From Blastococcus sp. TBT05-19 (GTDB taxonomy: Bacteria > Actinomycetota > Actinomycetes > Mycobacteriales > Geodermatophilaceae): a stretch of DNA of 64,000 nucleotides. Below are positions 28,266 through 37,468 of this stretch, piece by piece. The DNA lies in the NCBI RefSeq assembly GCF_003319095.1, contig NZ_QOHI01000001.1, positions 1,116,001-1,180,000 of the forward strand. Reading direction: 5' to 3'. The notes below the pieces were generated by a model. The model saw nothing but the letters and a program-made list of their open reading frames with translations, did not search any database and had not been told where the DNA came from. The first letter of the stretch is position 1, and every line of letters starts with the position of its first letter. Position numbers and translations under genes: made by a program.

Positions 28266-29870
28266 TCAGTCACACCGGCCGGTGGGCCGCCACGAGCTGG
28301 TGAGCACGTACCTGCCCGGGCGCTCGACCTCCAGCGTCGTCCAGCCGTCGCGGTCGCCGGCGGCCAGGCACCCCCCGGCCCCTTCGAGCGACGACCACCG
28401 CGACCACCGGAGCGCGACCTCCACCCGGCCGGCGGCCGGCGCGTCCAGCACGAGCCGGGACCGGTCGCTGGACACCAGCGTGGCCCCGCCCCGCACGATG
28501 CCGCCGCCGGACACCTCGAAGAGCCGCCACGAGCGGTCGGACCACACCTCCCGCAGACCGGGGACACCTTCGCGCAGCAGCCGCGCCTCGCCGCCGGCCG
28601 GCCAGTCCAGCGGAGCGCGGGGGAGCACCACGTAGGAGACACCGGCATCCCGCAGCCAGGTCAGGTACGTGCCGGCGTCGAGGGAGCCGTCGTAGAACAG
28701 CCCGGCGTGCACGGTGTCCAGCTGCCGGAGCCACCCGCGCGCCAGCGGCACGTCCGCTGCCACCGACACGCTCTCCTGGTGGCTCTCGAGGGGCACGACC
28801 TCGATGCGGCCCACCGGGCCGCGGTCCCGCAGCTCGGCCAGCAGCGACGCGGCCTGCGGCGCGGGCGGAGCCGGCTCCCGGGGCATGAGGTCCTGGATCA
28901 CCACCGGAGGCAGCAGCCAGGCGACCCCCACCGCGGCGAGGCCGACCACCGCCGTCCGGGCGCGTGCCACCGCGACCAGCACCGGGACGGCGAACAGCAG
29001 CACCAGGCGGGTCGACGTCGAGCCCACCGGGCTCGGGACCAGCCACGTCGCCAGCAGGAGCACCGCGGTGAGGCCCGCGCCGACCAGCAGCACCCGGTGC
29101 CGCCGGGGCAGGAGCGCCGCCACCAGACCGGTCGCCGCCACGGCCGCCAGCATCTGGTGGGCGCTGGTGGGCTGGGGGCCGCTCACCGCGCCCAGCAGCG
29201 GGGCGGCACCCACCGGCAGCAGCGCGCCGACGGCGATCAGCCACGGCTCCACCGGCCCAGCGCGCCACGAGGAGGGGCGCGCCGACGGCTGCCCGCCGCA
29301 CCACCAGGCCGCAGCCGCCAGCAGCAGGAAGACCGACGCCACGGGGCTCGTCGCGCCGGCGAGCGCGGCCAGCACCGCCCCGGACAGGCGCCCCGCCCGG
29401 GTCCGGTGCCCGGACACCACGACGAGGGCCAGGCAGCCCAGTGCGGCACCCAGACCGAAGGTGGTGCGCCCGCTCCACTCGTCGGCCGCCCACGTCGCCG
29501 CGGCGCAGACCCCGGCGAGCGACGCCCGCGCCGGGGTGGGCCCGAGCCGGCCGATCAGGGCAGCGGTGGAGACGGCACCGATCACCGTGCCCGCGATCCC
29601 CACCAGCGGCAGCCCCAGCAGCGCCCCGGCCCACGGGCCGAGCAGGCTGTAGGACGCGACGGTCACCCCGCCGTACCAGCCGAGGTCCACCGGCGCCCGG
29701 TTCGACGCCGCCCACGACGCCCACCACTCCTGCGCGACCAGGTCGCCGCCGACGACCGGTGCCGCCTCCACGAGGAGGGCCAGCACCAGCGCGGCACCGG
29801 CCGTGACCACCACGGGGTGGGCCCGGAGCGGGGGCGTCGGGGAGGGCGCCGTGGCGGGTCGCGCGGTCAC
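28266..29870 (-). CDS. Large polytopic membrane protein, function unknown
   Basis: A 534-aa protein with roughly ten to twelve hydrophobic segments between residues 15 and 345, then a soluble C-terminal domain of about 180 residues probably outside the cell ([36 protein letters not shown]). The outline resembles GT-C-type glycosyltransferases or related lipid-linked-sugar enzymes of actinobacteria, but no catalytic motif is certain. GTG at 29870 is chosen because further upstream the frame runs antisense into lepA. Encoded between rpsT and lepA, divergent from lepA. Confidence 0.65.
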   Translation of the reverse strand: MTARPATAPSPTPPLRAHPVVVTAGAALVLALLVEAAPVVGGDLVAQEWWASWAASNRAPVDLGWYGGVTVASYSLLGPWAGALLGLPLVGIAGTVIGAVSTAALIGRLGPTPARASLAGVCAAATWAADEWSGRTTFGLGAALGCLALVVVSGHRTRAGRLSGAVLAALAGATSPVASVFLLLAAAAWWCGGQPSARPSSWRAGPVEPWLIAVGALLPVGAAPLLGAVSGPQPTSAHQMLAAVAATGLVAALLPRRHRVLLVGAGLTAVLLLATWLVPSPVGSTSTRLVLLFAVPVLVAVARARTAVVGLAAVGVAWLLPPVVIQDLMPREPAPPAPQAASLLAELRDRGPVGRIEVVPLESHQESVSVAADVPLARGWLRQLDTVHAGLFYDGSLDAGTYLTWLRDAGVSYVVLPRAPLDWPAGGEARLLREGVPGLREVWSDRSWRLFEVSGGGIVRGGATLVSSDRSRLVLDAPAAGRVEVALRWSRWSSLEGAGGCLAAGDRDGWTTLEVERPGRYVLTSSWRPTGRCD

Positions 29871-29991
29871 CGATCGGAGCACCCGCCCCCTCTGCCCCGG
29901 ACCGGCGCCGCCGGAACCAGCGGCCGGTCGATGTCGCGCCGGCCGGGTCGCACCGTCCCGTGCGCCGGAGCCGTGGGACGATGGCGGCACT

Positions 29992-31821
29992 GTGACGACT
30001 CCCGCTGCCACCGATCCGGCCCTCATCCGGAACTTCTGCATCATCGCCCACATCGACCACGGCAAGTCGACGCTGGCCGACCGGATGCTCGAGGTCACCG
30101 GAATCATCGAGGCGCGGCAGATGCGTGCCCAGTACCTCGACCGCATGGACATCGAGCGCGAGCGCGGCATCACCATCAAGGCCCAGAACGTGCGCCTGCC
30201 GTGGAAGGTCGGGGACACCGAGTACGTCCTCGACATGATCGACACCCCGGGCCACGTGGACTTCACCTACGAGGTGTCCCGCTCGCTGGCCGCCTGCGAG
30301 GGCGCCGTGCTGCTGGTCGACGCCGCGCAGGGCATCGAGGCGCAGACCCTGGCCAACCTCTACCTGGCCATGGAGAACGACCTCACGATCATCCCGGTCC
30401 TCAACAAGATCGACCTGCCGGCCGCCCAGCCAGAGAAGTACGCCGCGGAGATCGCGCACATCATCGGCTGCGACCCCGACGACGTCCTGCGGGTCAGCGG
30501 CAAGACCGGTGAGGGCGTGCCCGCGCTGCTCGACCAGATCGTCGCGCAGATCCCCGCTCCGGTGGGCGACGCCGACGGCCCGGCCCGGGCGATGATCTTC
30601 GACTCGGTCTACGACATCTACCGCGGCGTCATCACCTACGTCCGCGTCGTCGACGGCCGGATCTCCGGGCGCGAGAAGATCAAGATGATGTCGACCGGCG
30701 CGACCCACGAGCTGCTGGAGATCGGCGTCATCTCGCCCGAGCCCAAGCCCGTGCCCTCGCTCGGCGTCGGCGAGGTCGGCTACTTCATCACCGGCGTGAA
30801 GGACGTCCGCCAGTCCCGGGTCGGCGACACCGTCACGCTGCACCACAAGCCGGCCACCGAGGCGATCGGCGGCTACAGCGACCCGAAGCCGATGGTCTAC
30901 TCCGGCCTCTACCCGATCGACGGCAGCGACTACCCGCTGCTGCGCGAGGCGCTGGACAAGCTGCTGCTCAACGACGCCGCGCTCACCTACGAGCCGGAGA
31001 CGTCGGCGGCGCTGGGCTTCGGCTTCCGCGTCGGTTTCCTCGGCCTGCTGCACCTGGAGATCGTCCGCGAGCGGCTGGAGCGCGAGGCCGGCATCAGCCT
31101 CATCTCCACCGCGCCGAACGTCGTCTACCGGGTGGTGATGGAGGACCGCAGCGAGATCACGGTGACCAACCCGAGCGACTGGCCCGAGGGCAAGATCGAC
31201 CGGGTCTACGAGCCGATCGTCAAGGCCACGATCATCGCGCCCAGCGACTACACCGGCGCGATCATGGAGCTCTGCCAGAGCCGCCGCGGCCAGCTCGGCG
31301 GCATGGACTACCTGAGCGAGTCCCGCGTCGAGCTGCGCTACACGCTGCCCCTCGGCGAGATCATCTTCGACTTCTTCGACGCCCTGAAGTCGCGCACCCG
31401 CGGCTACGCCTCCCTGGACTACCAGGAGTCCGGCGAGCAGGAGTCCTCGCTGGTCAAGGTGGACATCCTGCTGCAGGGCGAGGCCGTCGACGCGTTCAGC
31501 GCGATCGTGCACAAGGACAAGGCCTACGCCTACGGCGTGATGATGGCCGGCAAGCTCCGCGAGCTCATCCCGCGGCAGCAGTTCGAGGTGCCGATCCAGG
31601 CCGCCGTCGGCTCCCGGGTCATCGCCCGCGAGACGGTCCGCGCGATCCGCAAGGACGTCCTCGCCAAGTGCTACGGCGGTGACATCACCCGCAAGCGGAA
31701 GCTGCTGGAGAAGCAGAAGGAGGGCAAGAAGCGGATGAAGATGGTCGGCCGCGTCGAGGTCCCCCAGGAGGCCTTCGTGGCCGCGCTCTCCACGAACGAG
31801 TCGACCGCCTCCAAGAAGTGA
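29992..31821 (+). CDS. lepA: Elongation factor 4 (LepA)
   Basis: A 609-aa ribosomal translocase-like GTPase. The G domain has [26 protein letters not shown] and LNKIDLP; the EF4-specific C-terminal domain ends [23 protein letters not shown] at 29992 gives the conserved N-terminus. The stop overlaps the MOSC gene (GTGA). Confidence 0.97.
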   Translation: MTTPAATDPALIRNFCIIAHIDHGKSTLADRMLEVTGIIEARQMRAQYLDRMDIERERGITIKAQNVRLPWKVGDTEYVLDMIDTPGHVDFTYEVSRSLAACEGAVLLVDAAQGIEAQTLANLYLAMENDLTIIPVLNKIDLPAAQPEKYAAEIAHIIGCDPDDVLRVSGKTGEGVPALLDQIVAQIPAPVGDADGPARAMIFDSVYDIYRGVITYVRVVDGRISGREKIKMMSTGATHELLEIGVISPEPKPVPSLGVGEVGYFITGVKDVRQSRVGDTVTLHHKPATEAIGGYSDPKPMVYSGLYPIDGSDYPLLREALDKLLLNDAALTYEPETSAALGFGFRVGFLGLLHLEIVRERLEREAGISLISTAPNVVYRVVMEDRSEITVTNPSDWPEGKIDRVYEPIVKATIIAPSDYTGAIMELCQSRRGQLGGMDYLSESRVELRYTLPLGEIIFDFFDALKSRTRGYASLDYQESGEQESSLVKVDILLQGEAVDAFSAIVHKDKAYAYGVMMAGKLRELIPRQQFEVPIQAAVGSRVIARETVRAIRKDVLAKCYGGDITRKRKLLEKQKEGKKRMKMVGRVEVPQEAFVAALSTNESTASKK

Positions 31822-32486
31822 CGGCGAGGGTCCCTGGCCTGGTGACCGCGGTCTGCGTCTCCGGCACCGACCTCCCGTCGGTCGCGGGCCGCAAGCCGGT
31901 CCGGACCGGCATCGACAAGCGGCTGGTCGAGGGCCGGGTCGCCGTCGGCGAGCACGGTCTGCACGGCGACGTCCAGGTCAACCGCAAGTACCACGGCGGC
32001 GACGGCCAGCAGGTCTACGCCTACGCCCAGGAGGACGCCGACTGGTGGGAGGCGGAGCTCGGTCGCGAGCTCCCGGCCGGCCGGTTCGGGGAGAACCTGC
32101 GCACGTCAGGTCTCGACCTGACCGCGGCGCTGCTCGGGGAGCGGTGGCGGGTCGGGACGGCGCTGCTCGAGGTCAGCGCGCCGCGGATACCGTGCGCCAA
32201 CTTCGCCCGCTTCTGGGACGTGCCCCAGCTGGTCAAGCGGTTCACCGCGCGCGGCACCCCCGGCGCCTACCTGCGGGTGCTGGAGACCGGTGAGCTCGGC
32301 GCCGGTGACGCGATCGAGGTCGTCTCCCGGCCCGACCACGACGTGACCATCGACCTCACCTTCCGGGCCTGGACGACGCAGAAGTACCGGGCCGCCCAGC
32401 TGGAACCGGCGCTGGCCTCCCTGCCCGAGCGCAACCGGGCCAAGGCCGCGGCGCGGATCGCCGCGCGCACCACGGCCGCGGTCTGA
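31818..32486 (+). CDS. MOSC domain-containing protein
   Basis: A 222-aa YiiM-like protein. It has the [22 protein letters not shown] segment and the conserved Cys in [11 protein letters not shown], expected to bind molybdenum cofactor or a sulfur species. YiiM homologues reduce N-hydroxylated compounds; the function here is unproven. GTG start overlaps the lepA stop. A hairpin (32492-32511) follows the stop. Confidence 0.86.
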   Translation: MTARVPGLVTAVCVSGTDLPSVAGRKPVRTGIDKRLVEGRVAVGEHGLHGDVQVNRKYHGGDGQQVYAYAQEDADWWEAELGRELPAGRFGENLRTSGLDLTAALLGERWRVGTALLEVSAPRIPCANFARFWDVPQLVKRFTARGTPGAYLRVLETGELGAGDAIEVVSRPDHDVTIDLTFRAWTTQKYRAAQLEPALASLPERNRAKAAARIAARTTAAV

Positions 32487-32491
32487 GTTGC

Positions 32492-32511
32492 CGGCGCCTC
32501 TCCGGGCGCCG
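32492..32511 (+). terminator. Hairpin after the MOSC gene
   Basis: Perfect seven-base arms CGGCGCC/GGCGCCG with a six-base loop, immediately after the lepA-MOSC stop. Confidence 0.5.
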
Positions 32512-32628
32512 ACGCGCCGCCGACCGCCCTGCTCGGGCCCGGCCGGCTTCCGGGCGCCCTCGGTGCGCCGACGCACCCTGGGACCGCGGCGGCCGGGCGC
32601 GTCCCGGCCATCGGAGTCGACCGGCGAT

Positions 32629-32645
32629 GTTCTACATAGCGGAAC
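32629..32645 (+). promoter_or_regulatory. IclR-type operator upstream of the ABC operon
   Basis: GTTCTACATAGCGGAAC. It shares GTTCNACNNNGCGGAAC with 37325-37341. Both sites begin exactly 54 bases before a TAGCNT hexamer, in the same orientation. Confidence 0.65.
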
Positions 32646-32803
32646 TACAGCCACGGCCGTAGCTCTGTGCGCTACGTCACGCTAGCGTCCGCACTGCCGC
32701 CGTCCCGAAGCGTCGTCAGCACTCCGACGACGCGCAGCCGCTCCACCGGCTGTGCGGGACGCGAGCCCGTGGTCGTGAACGCCGACGTCGCCAGGAGGAC
32801 ACC

Positions 32804-33736
32804 GTGCAGCCGTCCGCCGTTCCCGCACCGGTGCACCGGGGGGAGGTGAGCACCCCCGCAGCAGGCTCTCCCCGGACCGCCGGGGCCGGTCCCACCCCGG
32901 TCGCCGGCCCCCGGGGTTCCGCGGGCAGGAACGACGGCCCGAAGGAGCCCGGCCGCGCACGTGCCCGGCTGTACCGGTTCGGGTTGGGACTGGCGGGCGT
33001 CGTCGGTGTCATCGCCCTGCTCGAGCTGGTCGTCCGCCTCGGGCTGCTGCCCGAGGCCTGGTTCCCGCCGCCGTCGGAGATCTTCCCGGCCTTCGCCCGG
33101 CTCGTCGTCAGCGGCGAGCTGTTCGGGCCGGTCGGTCAGACCCTGCAGGGCTGGGTGCTCGGCATCCTCGCCGCCGCGGCCGTCGCCCTCCCGCTGGGGA
33201 TCGCCATCGGATCGATCGAGCTGGCCCACCGGCTCACCCGGTTCATGCTCGAGTTCCTCCGGCCGATCCCGCCGGTGGCGCTCATCCCGGCCGCCGTCCT
33301 CATCTTCGGCAGCAACCTGGACATGAAGGTCTTCCTGATCGCCTTCGGCACCTTCTGGCCGATCCTGCTGCAGACCGTCTACGGCATCCACGACACCGAC
33401 CCGACGCTCCGCGACACCGCCCGCTCCTACGGGCTGCCCAGGCGCGCCCGGCTGGTCCGCATCGTGCTGCCGAGTGCCCTGCCCTACATCGCGACGGGCC
33501 TGCGCATCGCCTCGGCGATCGGCCTGATCCTCGCCATCACGGCGGAGCTCGTGGTCGGTACACCCGGGATCGGGGTCAGCATCACCGACGCGCAGTCGGC
33601 CGGTGACGCCCAGGACGTCATGTACGCGTGGATCCTGGCGGCCGGGCTGCTCGGGTTCCTGCTCAACGGCAGCCTGCAGGCCGTCGAGCGCCGGGTGCTG
33701 CACTGGCACACGTCGTTCCGGGGTGAGGCGCGGTGA
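32804..33736 (+). CDS. ABC transporter permease 1 (SsuC/TauC type)
   Basis: A 310-aa membrane subunit of an importer of the nitrate/sulfonate/taurine/NMT1 class. A 60-residue Pro/Gly-rich N-terminal extension precedes about six spans; the EAA loop that contacts the ATPase reads DTARSYGLPRRARLVRIVLPSALPYI (first part DTARSYGLPRRAR). GTG start with AGGAGG five bases upstream. The stop overlaps the second permease (GTGA). Confidence 0.9.
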   Translation: MQPSAVPAPVHRGEVSTPAAGSPRTAGAGPTPVAGPRGSAGRNDGPKEPGRARARLYRFGLGLAGVVGVIALLELVVRLGLLPEAWFPPPSEIFPAFARLVVSGELFGPVGQTLQGWVLGILAAAAVALPLGIAIGSIELAHRLTRFMLEFLRPIPPVALIPAAVLIFGSNLDMKVFLIAFGTFWPILLQTVYGIHDTDPTLRDTARSYGLPRRARLVRIVLPSALPYIATGLRIASAIGLILAITAELVVGTPGIGVSITDAQSAGDAQDVMYAWILAAGLLGFLLNGSLQAVERRVLHWHTSFRGEAR

Positions 33737-34644
33737 TCCGGGCCCGCCTCGGTGACTGGGCGCTGGCCCTGGTCGTGCCCCTGCTGCTCCTCGTCGGCTA
33801 CGACCTGTGGGCCCGCGGCGCGGGCGACTTCTTCTTCCCGCCCCTGTCGGTCATCGGCGGCAACTTCGCCGACGACTGGCTCTTCGAGCGCGTGCCCACC
33901 GACCTGCTCCCGAGCCTGGCCCGGATGCTCGCCGGCTACGCCATCGCGGTGGCCATCGGCGTGGTGGCCGGGATGGTGCTCGGGTCGCTCCGGACGCTGG
34001 CCATCGCGCTGGACCCGGTGCTGCAGTTCCTGCGCGCCCTGCCGCCGCCGACCCTGATCCCCGTGTCGCTGCTCGTGTTCGGCGCCGGCGACAGCGCGAA
34101 GATCTTCCTGATCGCCCTCGGTGCGCTGTGGCCGGTGCTGCTCAACACCGTCGACGGCGTGCGCGGGGTCGACCCGACCGTGCTGGACATGGCCCGGTCC
34201 TACCGGATCCCGGCGCGCGCCCGGCTGCTCCGCGTCGTCCTGCCCGCCGCCCTGCCGCGGATCTTCGCGGGCGCCCGGACGGCGCTGGCGATCGCGATCA
34301 TCCTCATGGTCGTCAGCGAGCTGGTCGGGGCCTCCAACGGGGTCGGGCACACGGTGCAGCTCGCCCAGCGCGGGTTCAACATCCCCGAGATGTGGGCGGG
34401 CACCGTCCTGCTCGGCCTGGTCGGCTTCGCCTTCAACGCCCTGTTCGTCGCCGTCGAGCGGCGGGCCCTGGGCTGGCACCACGGCAGCACCGGCCGCGGC
34501 GGCGCTCCCACCCGGCGCACCCGTCTGCGGCGCGAGCGCCCGCGCCCCGTGCTGACCCCCACCCGCACCGCCGTCGCCGTGGAGTCCGCAGCCGCGGGCC
34601 CGGCCCCCACCGAAGGGAGCGTCCCCGATGCTCGTCGTCAGTGA
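33733..34644 (+). CDS. ABC transporter permease 2 (SsuC/TauC type)
   Basis: A 303-aa second permease, homologous to the first (EAA loop DMARSYRIPARARLLRVVLP), so the importer likely has a heterodimeric membrane part. A basic, proline-rich tail of about 60 residues follows the last span and overlaps the start of the ATPase gene by 17 bases, an unusually long overlap. GTG start coupled to the upstream gene. Confidence 0.9.
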   Translation: MIRARLGDWALALVVPLLLLVGYDLWARGAGDFFFPPLSVIGGNFADDWLFERVPTDLLPSLARMLAGYAIAVAIGVVAGMVLGSLRTLAIALDPVLQFLRALPPPTLIPVSLLVFGAGDSAKIFLIALGALWPVLLNTVDGVRGVDPTVLDMARSYRIPARARLLRVVLPAALPRIFAGARTALAIAIILMVVSELVGASNGVGHTVQLAQRGFNIPEMWAGTVLLGLVGFAFNALFVAVERRALGWHHGSTGRGGAPTRRTRLRRERPRPVLTPTRTAVAVESAAAGPAPTEGSVPDARRQ

Positions 34645-35392
34645 CCTGAGCAAGACCTACGCCCCGGGCGGCGAGCCGGCGATGGCCGGCCTGGACTTCA
34701 CGGTGGGGGAGCGGGAGTTCGTCTGCATCGTCGGGTCCTCCGGCTGCGGGAAGACGACGATGCTCCGCTGCCTGTCGGGGCTGATCCCGCCGACCGAGGG
34801 CTCCATCGAGCTCGAGGGGCGCGCGGTGCAGGGTCCGCCGGAGGACATGGCCTACGTCTTCCAGGACTACAGCCGCTCGCTGCTGCCGTGGCAGACCGTC
34901 GCCGGCAACGTCTCGTTCCCCCTGAAGTACAAGGGTCTGTCCAAGGCCGAGGCGGCCGCCGCCACCGAGGAGGCGCTCGCCGCGGTCGGGCTCGCCGACC
35001 GCGGGCGCAGCTACCCGTGGCAGCTCTCCGGCGGCATGCAGCAGCGCGTGGCCATCGCCCGCGCGCTGGCCTACAAGCCGCGGATCCTGCTCATGGACGA
35101 GCCGTTCGCCTCCGTGGACGCGCAGACGCGGGCCGAGCTGGAGGACCTCCTGCTCGACATCTGGCGGCGCTTCGAGATCACCGTCCTCTTCGTCACGCAC
35201 GACATCGACGAGGCGGTCTACCTCTCGCAGCGGGTCCTGGTCCTGCACAAGCCGGCGCACGTCTTCGAGGCGATCGACGTCGACCTGCCGGCCGAGCGCG
35301 ACCAGATGGACACCAAGAAGCTGCCGCGCTTCGGCGAGCTGCGCTCGCGCGTCCTGGCCAGCCTCCGGGCCCCGGACACGACCTCGGCGTGA
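34628..35392 (+). CDS. ABC transporter ATP-binding protein (SsuB/TauB type)
   Basis: A 254-aa ATPase with Walker A GSSGCGKTT, signature LSGGMQQRVAIARAL, Walker B ILLMDEPFASVD and switch VTHDIDEA. GAAGGGAGCG precedes its ATG. It energises the two upstream permeases. The family imports small organic or sulfonated anions; the substrate here is not determined by the ATPase. Confidence 0.93.
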   Translation: MLVVSDLSKTYAPGGEPAMAGLDFTVGEREFVCIVGSSGCGKTTMLRCLSGLIPPTEGSIELEGRAVQGPPEDMAYVFQDYSRSLLPWQTVAGNVSFPLKYKGLSKAEAAAATEEALAAVGLADRGRSYPWQLSGGMQQRVAIARALAYKPRILLMDEPFASVDAQTRAELEDLLLDIWRRFEITVLFVTHDIDEAVYLSQRVLVLHKPAHVFEAIDVDLPAERDQMDTKKLPRFGELRSRVLASLRAPDTTSA

Positions 35393-35448
35393 GCCGACCT
35401 CACGCCGTCCCTCCGACCGCACCACTCATCCGACGAAAGGGCTCCTCC

Positions 35449-36429
35449 ATGACCACCTGGCCACGAATCGGCGCCGCCATGGCCGCTGCCGCCCTGCTCA
35501 TCTCCGGCTGCGGCTCGGACTCCGGATCGGGCGGCAGCGGGAGCGGTGGTGGCGGGGACGACGGCCCGATCACGCTGCGCGTCGCCGACACCAACGGGGC
35601 TCCGCTGTACTTCCTCCAGTACGGGATCCAGGAGGGGTTCTTCGAGGACGCGGGCGTGACGCTCGAGGCCACCGCCTCCAGCGGCGGTGCGACGGTCATC
35701 CCGCAGCTGGTCAGCGGCGACCTCGACATCGCCGGGTCGAACGTGGTGTCCGTGCTCATCGCCAGCAGCCAGGGTCTGCCGCTGAAGATGGTCGCCGCCG
35801 GGACGGCGACGTCCGAGGAGCCGGAGCAGGACTTCTCCGCGCTCATGGTCCCGGGCGACAGCCCGATCGCGGACATCAGCCAGCTGGAGGGTCAGAAGGT
35901 CGCGGTGAACACCCTCCGCAACGTCAACGACATCGTGCTGGGCAACATGCTCGAGGACGCCGGGCTCTCCTTCGACAGCGTGGACCTCGTGGAGATCCCC
36001 TTCCCGGACATGGCGGCCGCGATCGAGTCCGGTGACGTCGCCGCCGGTGTGCTCATCGAGCCGTTCATCACGGTCGCCGAGCAGCGCGGGCTGAAGATCA
36101 TCGGGCGTCCCTACTCCGACCTGAAGCCGGGGCTGCAGATCGGCACGTACGTGATGACCGAGCAGTTCGTGAACGAGAACCCGGACGCCGTCGAGGCCTT
36201 CCAGGAGGGCGTGCAGGCGACCGCGGATGCCATCGCGGAGGACCCGGAGGCGTTCCGGCAGGCGCTGCCCGAGCTCGGCGACATCTCTCCCGAGCTGGCC
36301 GAGAAGGTGCGGATCAACCTCTGGAGGGGCGAGACCGACCGGGAGTCCCTCGAGCTCATCCAGGAGCTGATGGTCGAGTACGAGCTCATCGAGGACGAGG
36401 TCGACCTCGACGAGCTCGTCGTCGGCTGA
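35449..36429 (+). CDS. ABC substrate-binding lipoprotein (SsuA/NMT1 type)
   Basis: A 326-aa lipoprotein: signal peptide with lipobox ISGC (Cys21), a Gly/Ser linker, then two alpha/beta lobes starting ITLRVADTNGAPLYFLQ. Segments such as SSGGATVIPQLVSGDLDIAG and VLIEPFITVAEQRG fit the NMT1/SsuA fold. Fourth gene of the importer operon. Linked regulation with an aromatic-type monooxygenase (see IclR motif) suggests an aromatic or related organic acid as substrate, which is inference. Confidence 0.9.
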   Translation: MTTWPRIGAAMAAAALLISGCGSDSGSGGSGSGGGGDDGPITLRVADTNGAPLYFLQYGIQEGFFEDAGVTLEATASSGGATVIPQLVSGDLDIAGSNVVSVLIASSQGLPLKMVAAGTATSEEPEQDFSALMVPGDSPIADISQLEGQKVAVNTLRNVNDIVLGNMLEDAGLSFDSVDLVEIPFPDMAAAIESGDVAAGVLIEPFITVAEQRGLKIIGRPYSDLKPGLQIGTYVMTEQFVNENPDAVEAFQEGVQATADAIAEDPEAFRQALPELGDISPELAEKVRINLWRGETDRESLELIQELMVEYELIEDEVDLDELVVG

Positions 36430-36438
36430 GACGGCGGT

Positions 36439-36472
36439 CGGTGGCCGGCGGGGGAGACCGCGCCGGCCACCG
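36439..36472. terminator. Bidirectional terminator after the ABC operon and iclR
   Basis: Perfect twelve-base arms CGGTGGCCGGCG/CGCCGGCCACCG with a ten-base loop, filling the 44 bases between two converging stops. Confidence 0.75.
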
Positions 36473-36473
36473 G

Positions 36474-37289
36474 TCAGCTCGGGACGGTCAACCGGTGGTG
36501 CACCAGCTCGGCTGCGCGCAGGACCGCGGGGCCGAAGGCGCGGATGGCCTCCCGGGTGCCGATCCGGCTGCTCGGCGCGGCGATCCCGAGGCCCGCGAGG
36601 GGCTGGCCGACGGTGTCGCGGAGCGCGACGGCGACGGCGCACACGCCCTCGCCGCTCTCCTCCCAGTTGAGCGCGAAGCCCTGGTCGCGGATCTCGACCA
36701 GCTCCGCCTTGAGGCGGGTCATGTCCCGGAGGGCCGCGCTGGTGGAGGCCTCGGGCAGCCGGCCGTCCGGGTAACGGCGGTCGAGCTCCTCCTCGGAGAG
36801 CCCGGCCAGGATCGCCTTCCCCACGGCCGAGGCGTGCGCCGGGCGGATGACGCCGGTGCGGTTCCCGACGCGCACCGACCGCGGGCTCTCGACGCAGTCG
36901 ATGAACCGCACCGAGGTGCCCTCGAGCACCACGAGGCTCACCGTCTCCTGCGTCTCCTCGCGCAGCTGCTCGAGGACCGGGCGGGCGACGCGGCGGATGT
37001 CGATGCGGCCCACCGCGGCGAGACCGATCTCGTAGAGCGCGGGGCCCGGGCGGTAGGCGCCGTTGGGCCGGTCCTGGTTCACGAACCCGCGGCGGCGCAG
37101 AGCCGTGAGCAGCCGATGAGCGGTCGACCGGGCGACGCCGAGCAGATCGGCGGCCTCCGCCACCCGCAGGGCCTGGCGCTCACCGATGAGCTGCAGGAGC
37201 CAGAGCGCGTTGTCCACCGAGGTGGACGTCGTCCCGTCCGGTACGGGCACCGGCGTGCGGCGGCCGGACGGGGGCTGGTCGTTCGACAT
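36474..37289 (-). CDS. IclR family transcriptional regulator
   Basis: A 271-aa regulator: N-terminal winged helix (NALWLLQLIGERQALRVAEA, GVARSTAHRLLTALRRRGF) and a C-terminal effector-binding domain (RVGNRTGVIRPAHASAVGKAIL; GVCAVAVALRDTVGQPLAGL). IclR proteins often control aromatic-compound catabolism and can activate from sites upstream of -35. ATG at 37289 is preferred, since the longer frame would cover the operator. The gene lies between the importer and the monooxygenase and is divergent from the latter. Confidence 0.9.
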   Translation of the reverse strand: MSNDQPPSGRRTPVPVPDGTTSTSVDNALWLLQLIGERQALRVAEAADLLGVARSTAHRLLTALRRRGFVNQDRPNGAYRPGPALYEIGLAAVGRIDIRRVARPVLEQLREETQETVSLVVLEGTSVRFIDCVESPRSVRVGNRTGVIRPAHASAVGKAILAGLSEEELDRRYPDGRLPEASTSAALRDMTRLKAELVEIRDQGFALNWEESGEGVCAVAVALRDTVGQPLAGLGIAAPSSRIGTREAIRAFGPAVLRAAELVHHRLTVPS

Positions 37290-37324
37290 GGGGGCAGCGT
37301 AGGTCGGCGTCGTCCGGCCGTAAA

Positions 37325-37341
37325 GTTCGACCCTGCGGAAC
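37325..37341 (+). promoter_or_regulatory. IclR-type operator between iclR and the monooxygenase
   Basis: GTTCGACCCTGCGGAAC, matching the site at 32629-32645 at 13 of 17 positions including both half-sites. It begins 54 bases before TAGCCT (37379-37384) and 36 bases upstream of the iclR start codon, so it could both activate the monooxygenase and control iclR. Confidence 0.65.
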
Positions 37342-37378
37342 TTGATGCTGCTTTCTCCCATGCAGGGGAACGCGTGAC

Positions 37379-37384
37379 TAGCCT
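37379..37384 (+). promoter_or_regulatory. -10 hexamer of the monooxygenase gene
   Basis: TAGCCT with no recognisable -35, as expected for an activator-dependent promoter. Predicted leader about 78 bases. Confidence 0.45.
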
Positions 37385-37468
37385 TCGGACCAGATCGCGC
37401 CGGGGGATCCGCACGGAGCCGGCGGCGGACCGCGCGGCCACCACGAGAGACAGGGCTGGGAAGGCGTC

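Larger units (their letters stand above)
32487..32803. other. Promoter region of the ABC importer operon
   Basis: A 317-base gene-free region. It starts with a terminator hairpin (CGGCGCC/GGCGCCG, 32492-32511), turns less GC-rich near 32620-32690, and carries the IclR-type motif at 32629-32645, a GTAGC/GCTAC inverted repeat near 32660-32676, and a TAGCGT -10 candidate at 32683-32688. An AGGAGG at 32793-32798 serves the first gene. Confidence 0.6.

Noticed and set aside
28161-30512. A 783-codon plus-strand frame opposite the membrane protein gene
   Set aside because: Arg/Gln/His-rich chance frame; the minus strand shows a coherent membrane topology.
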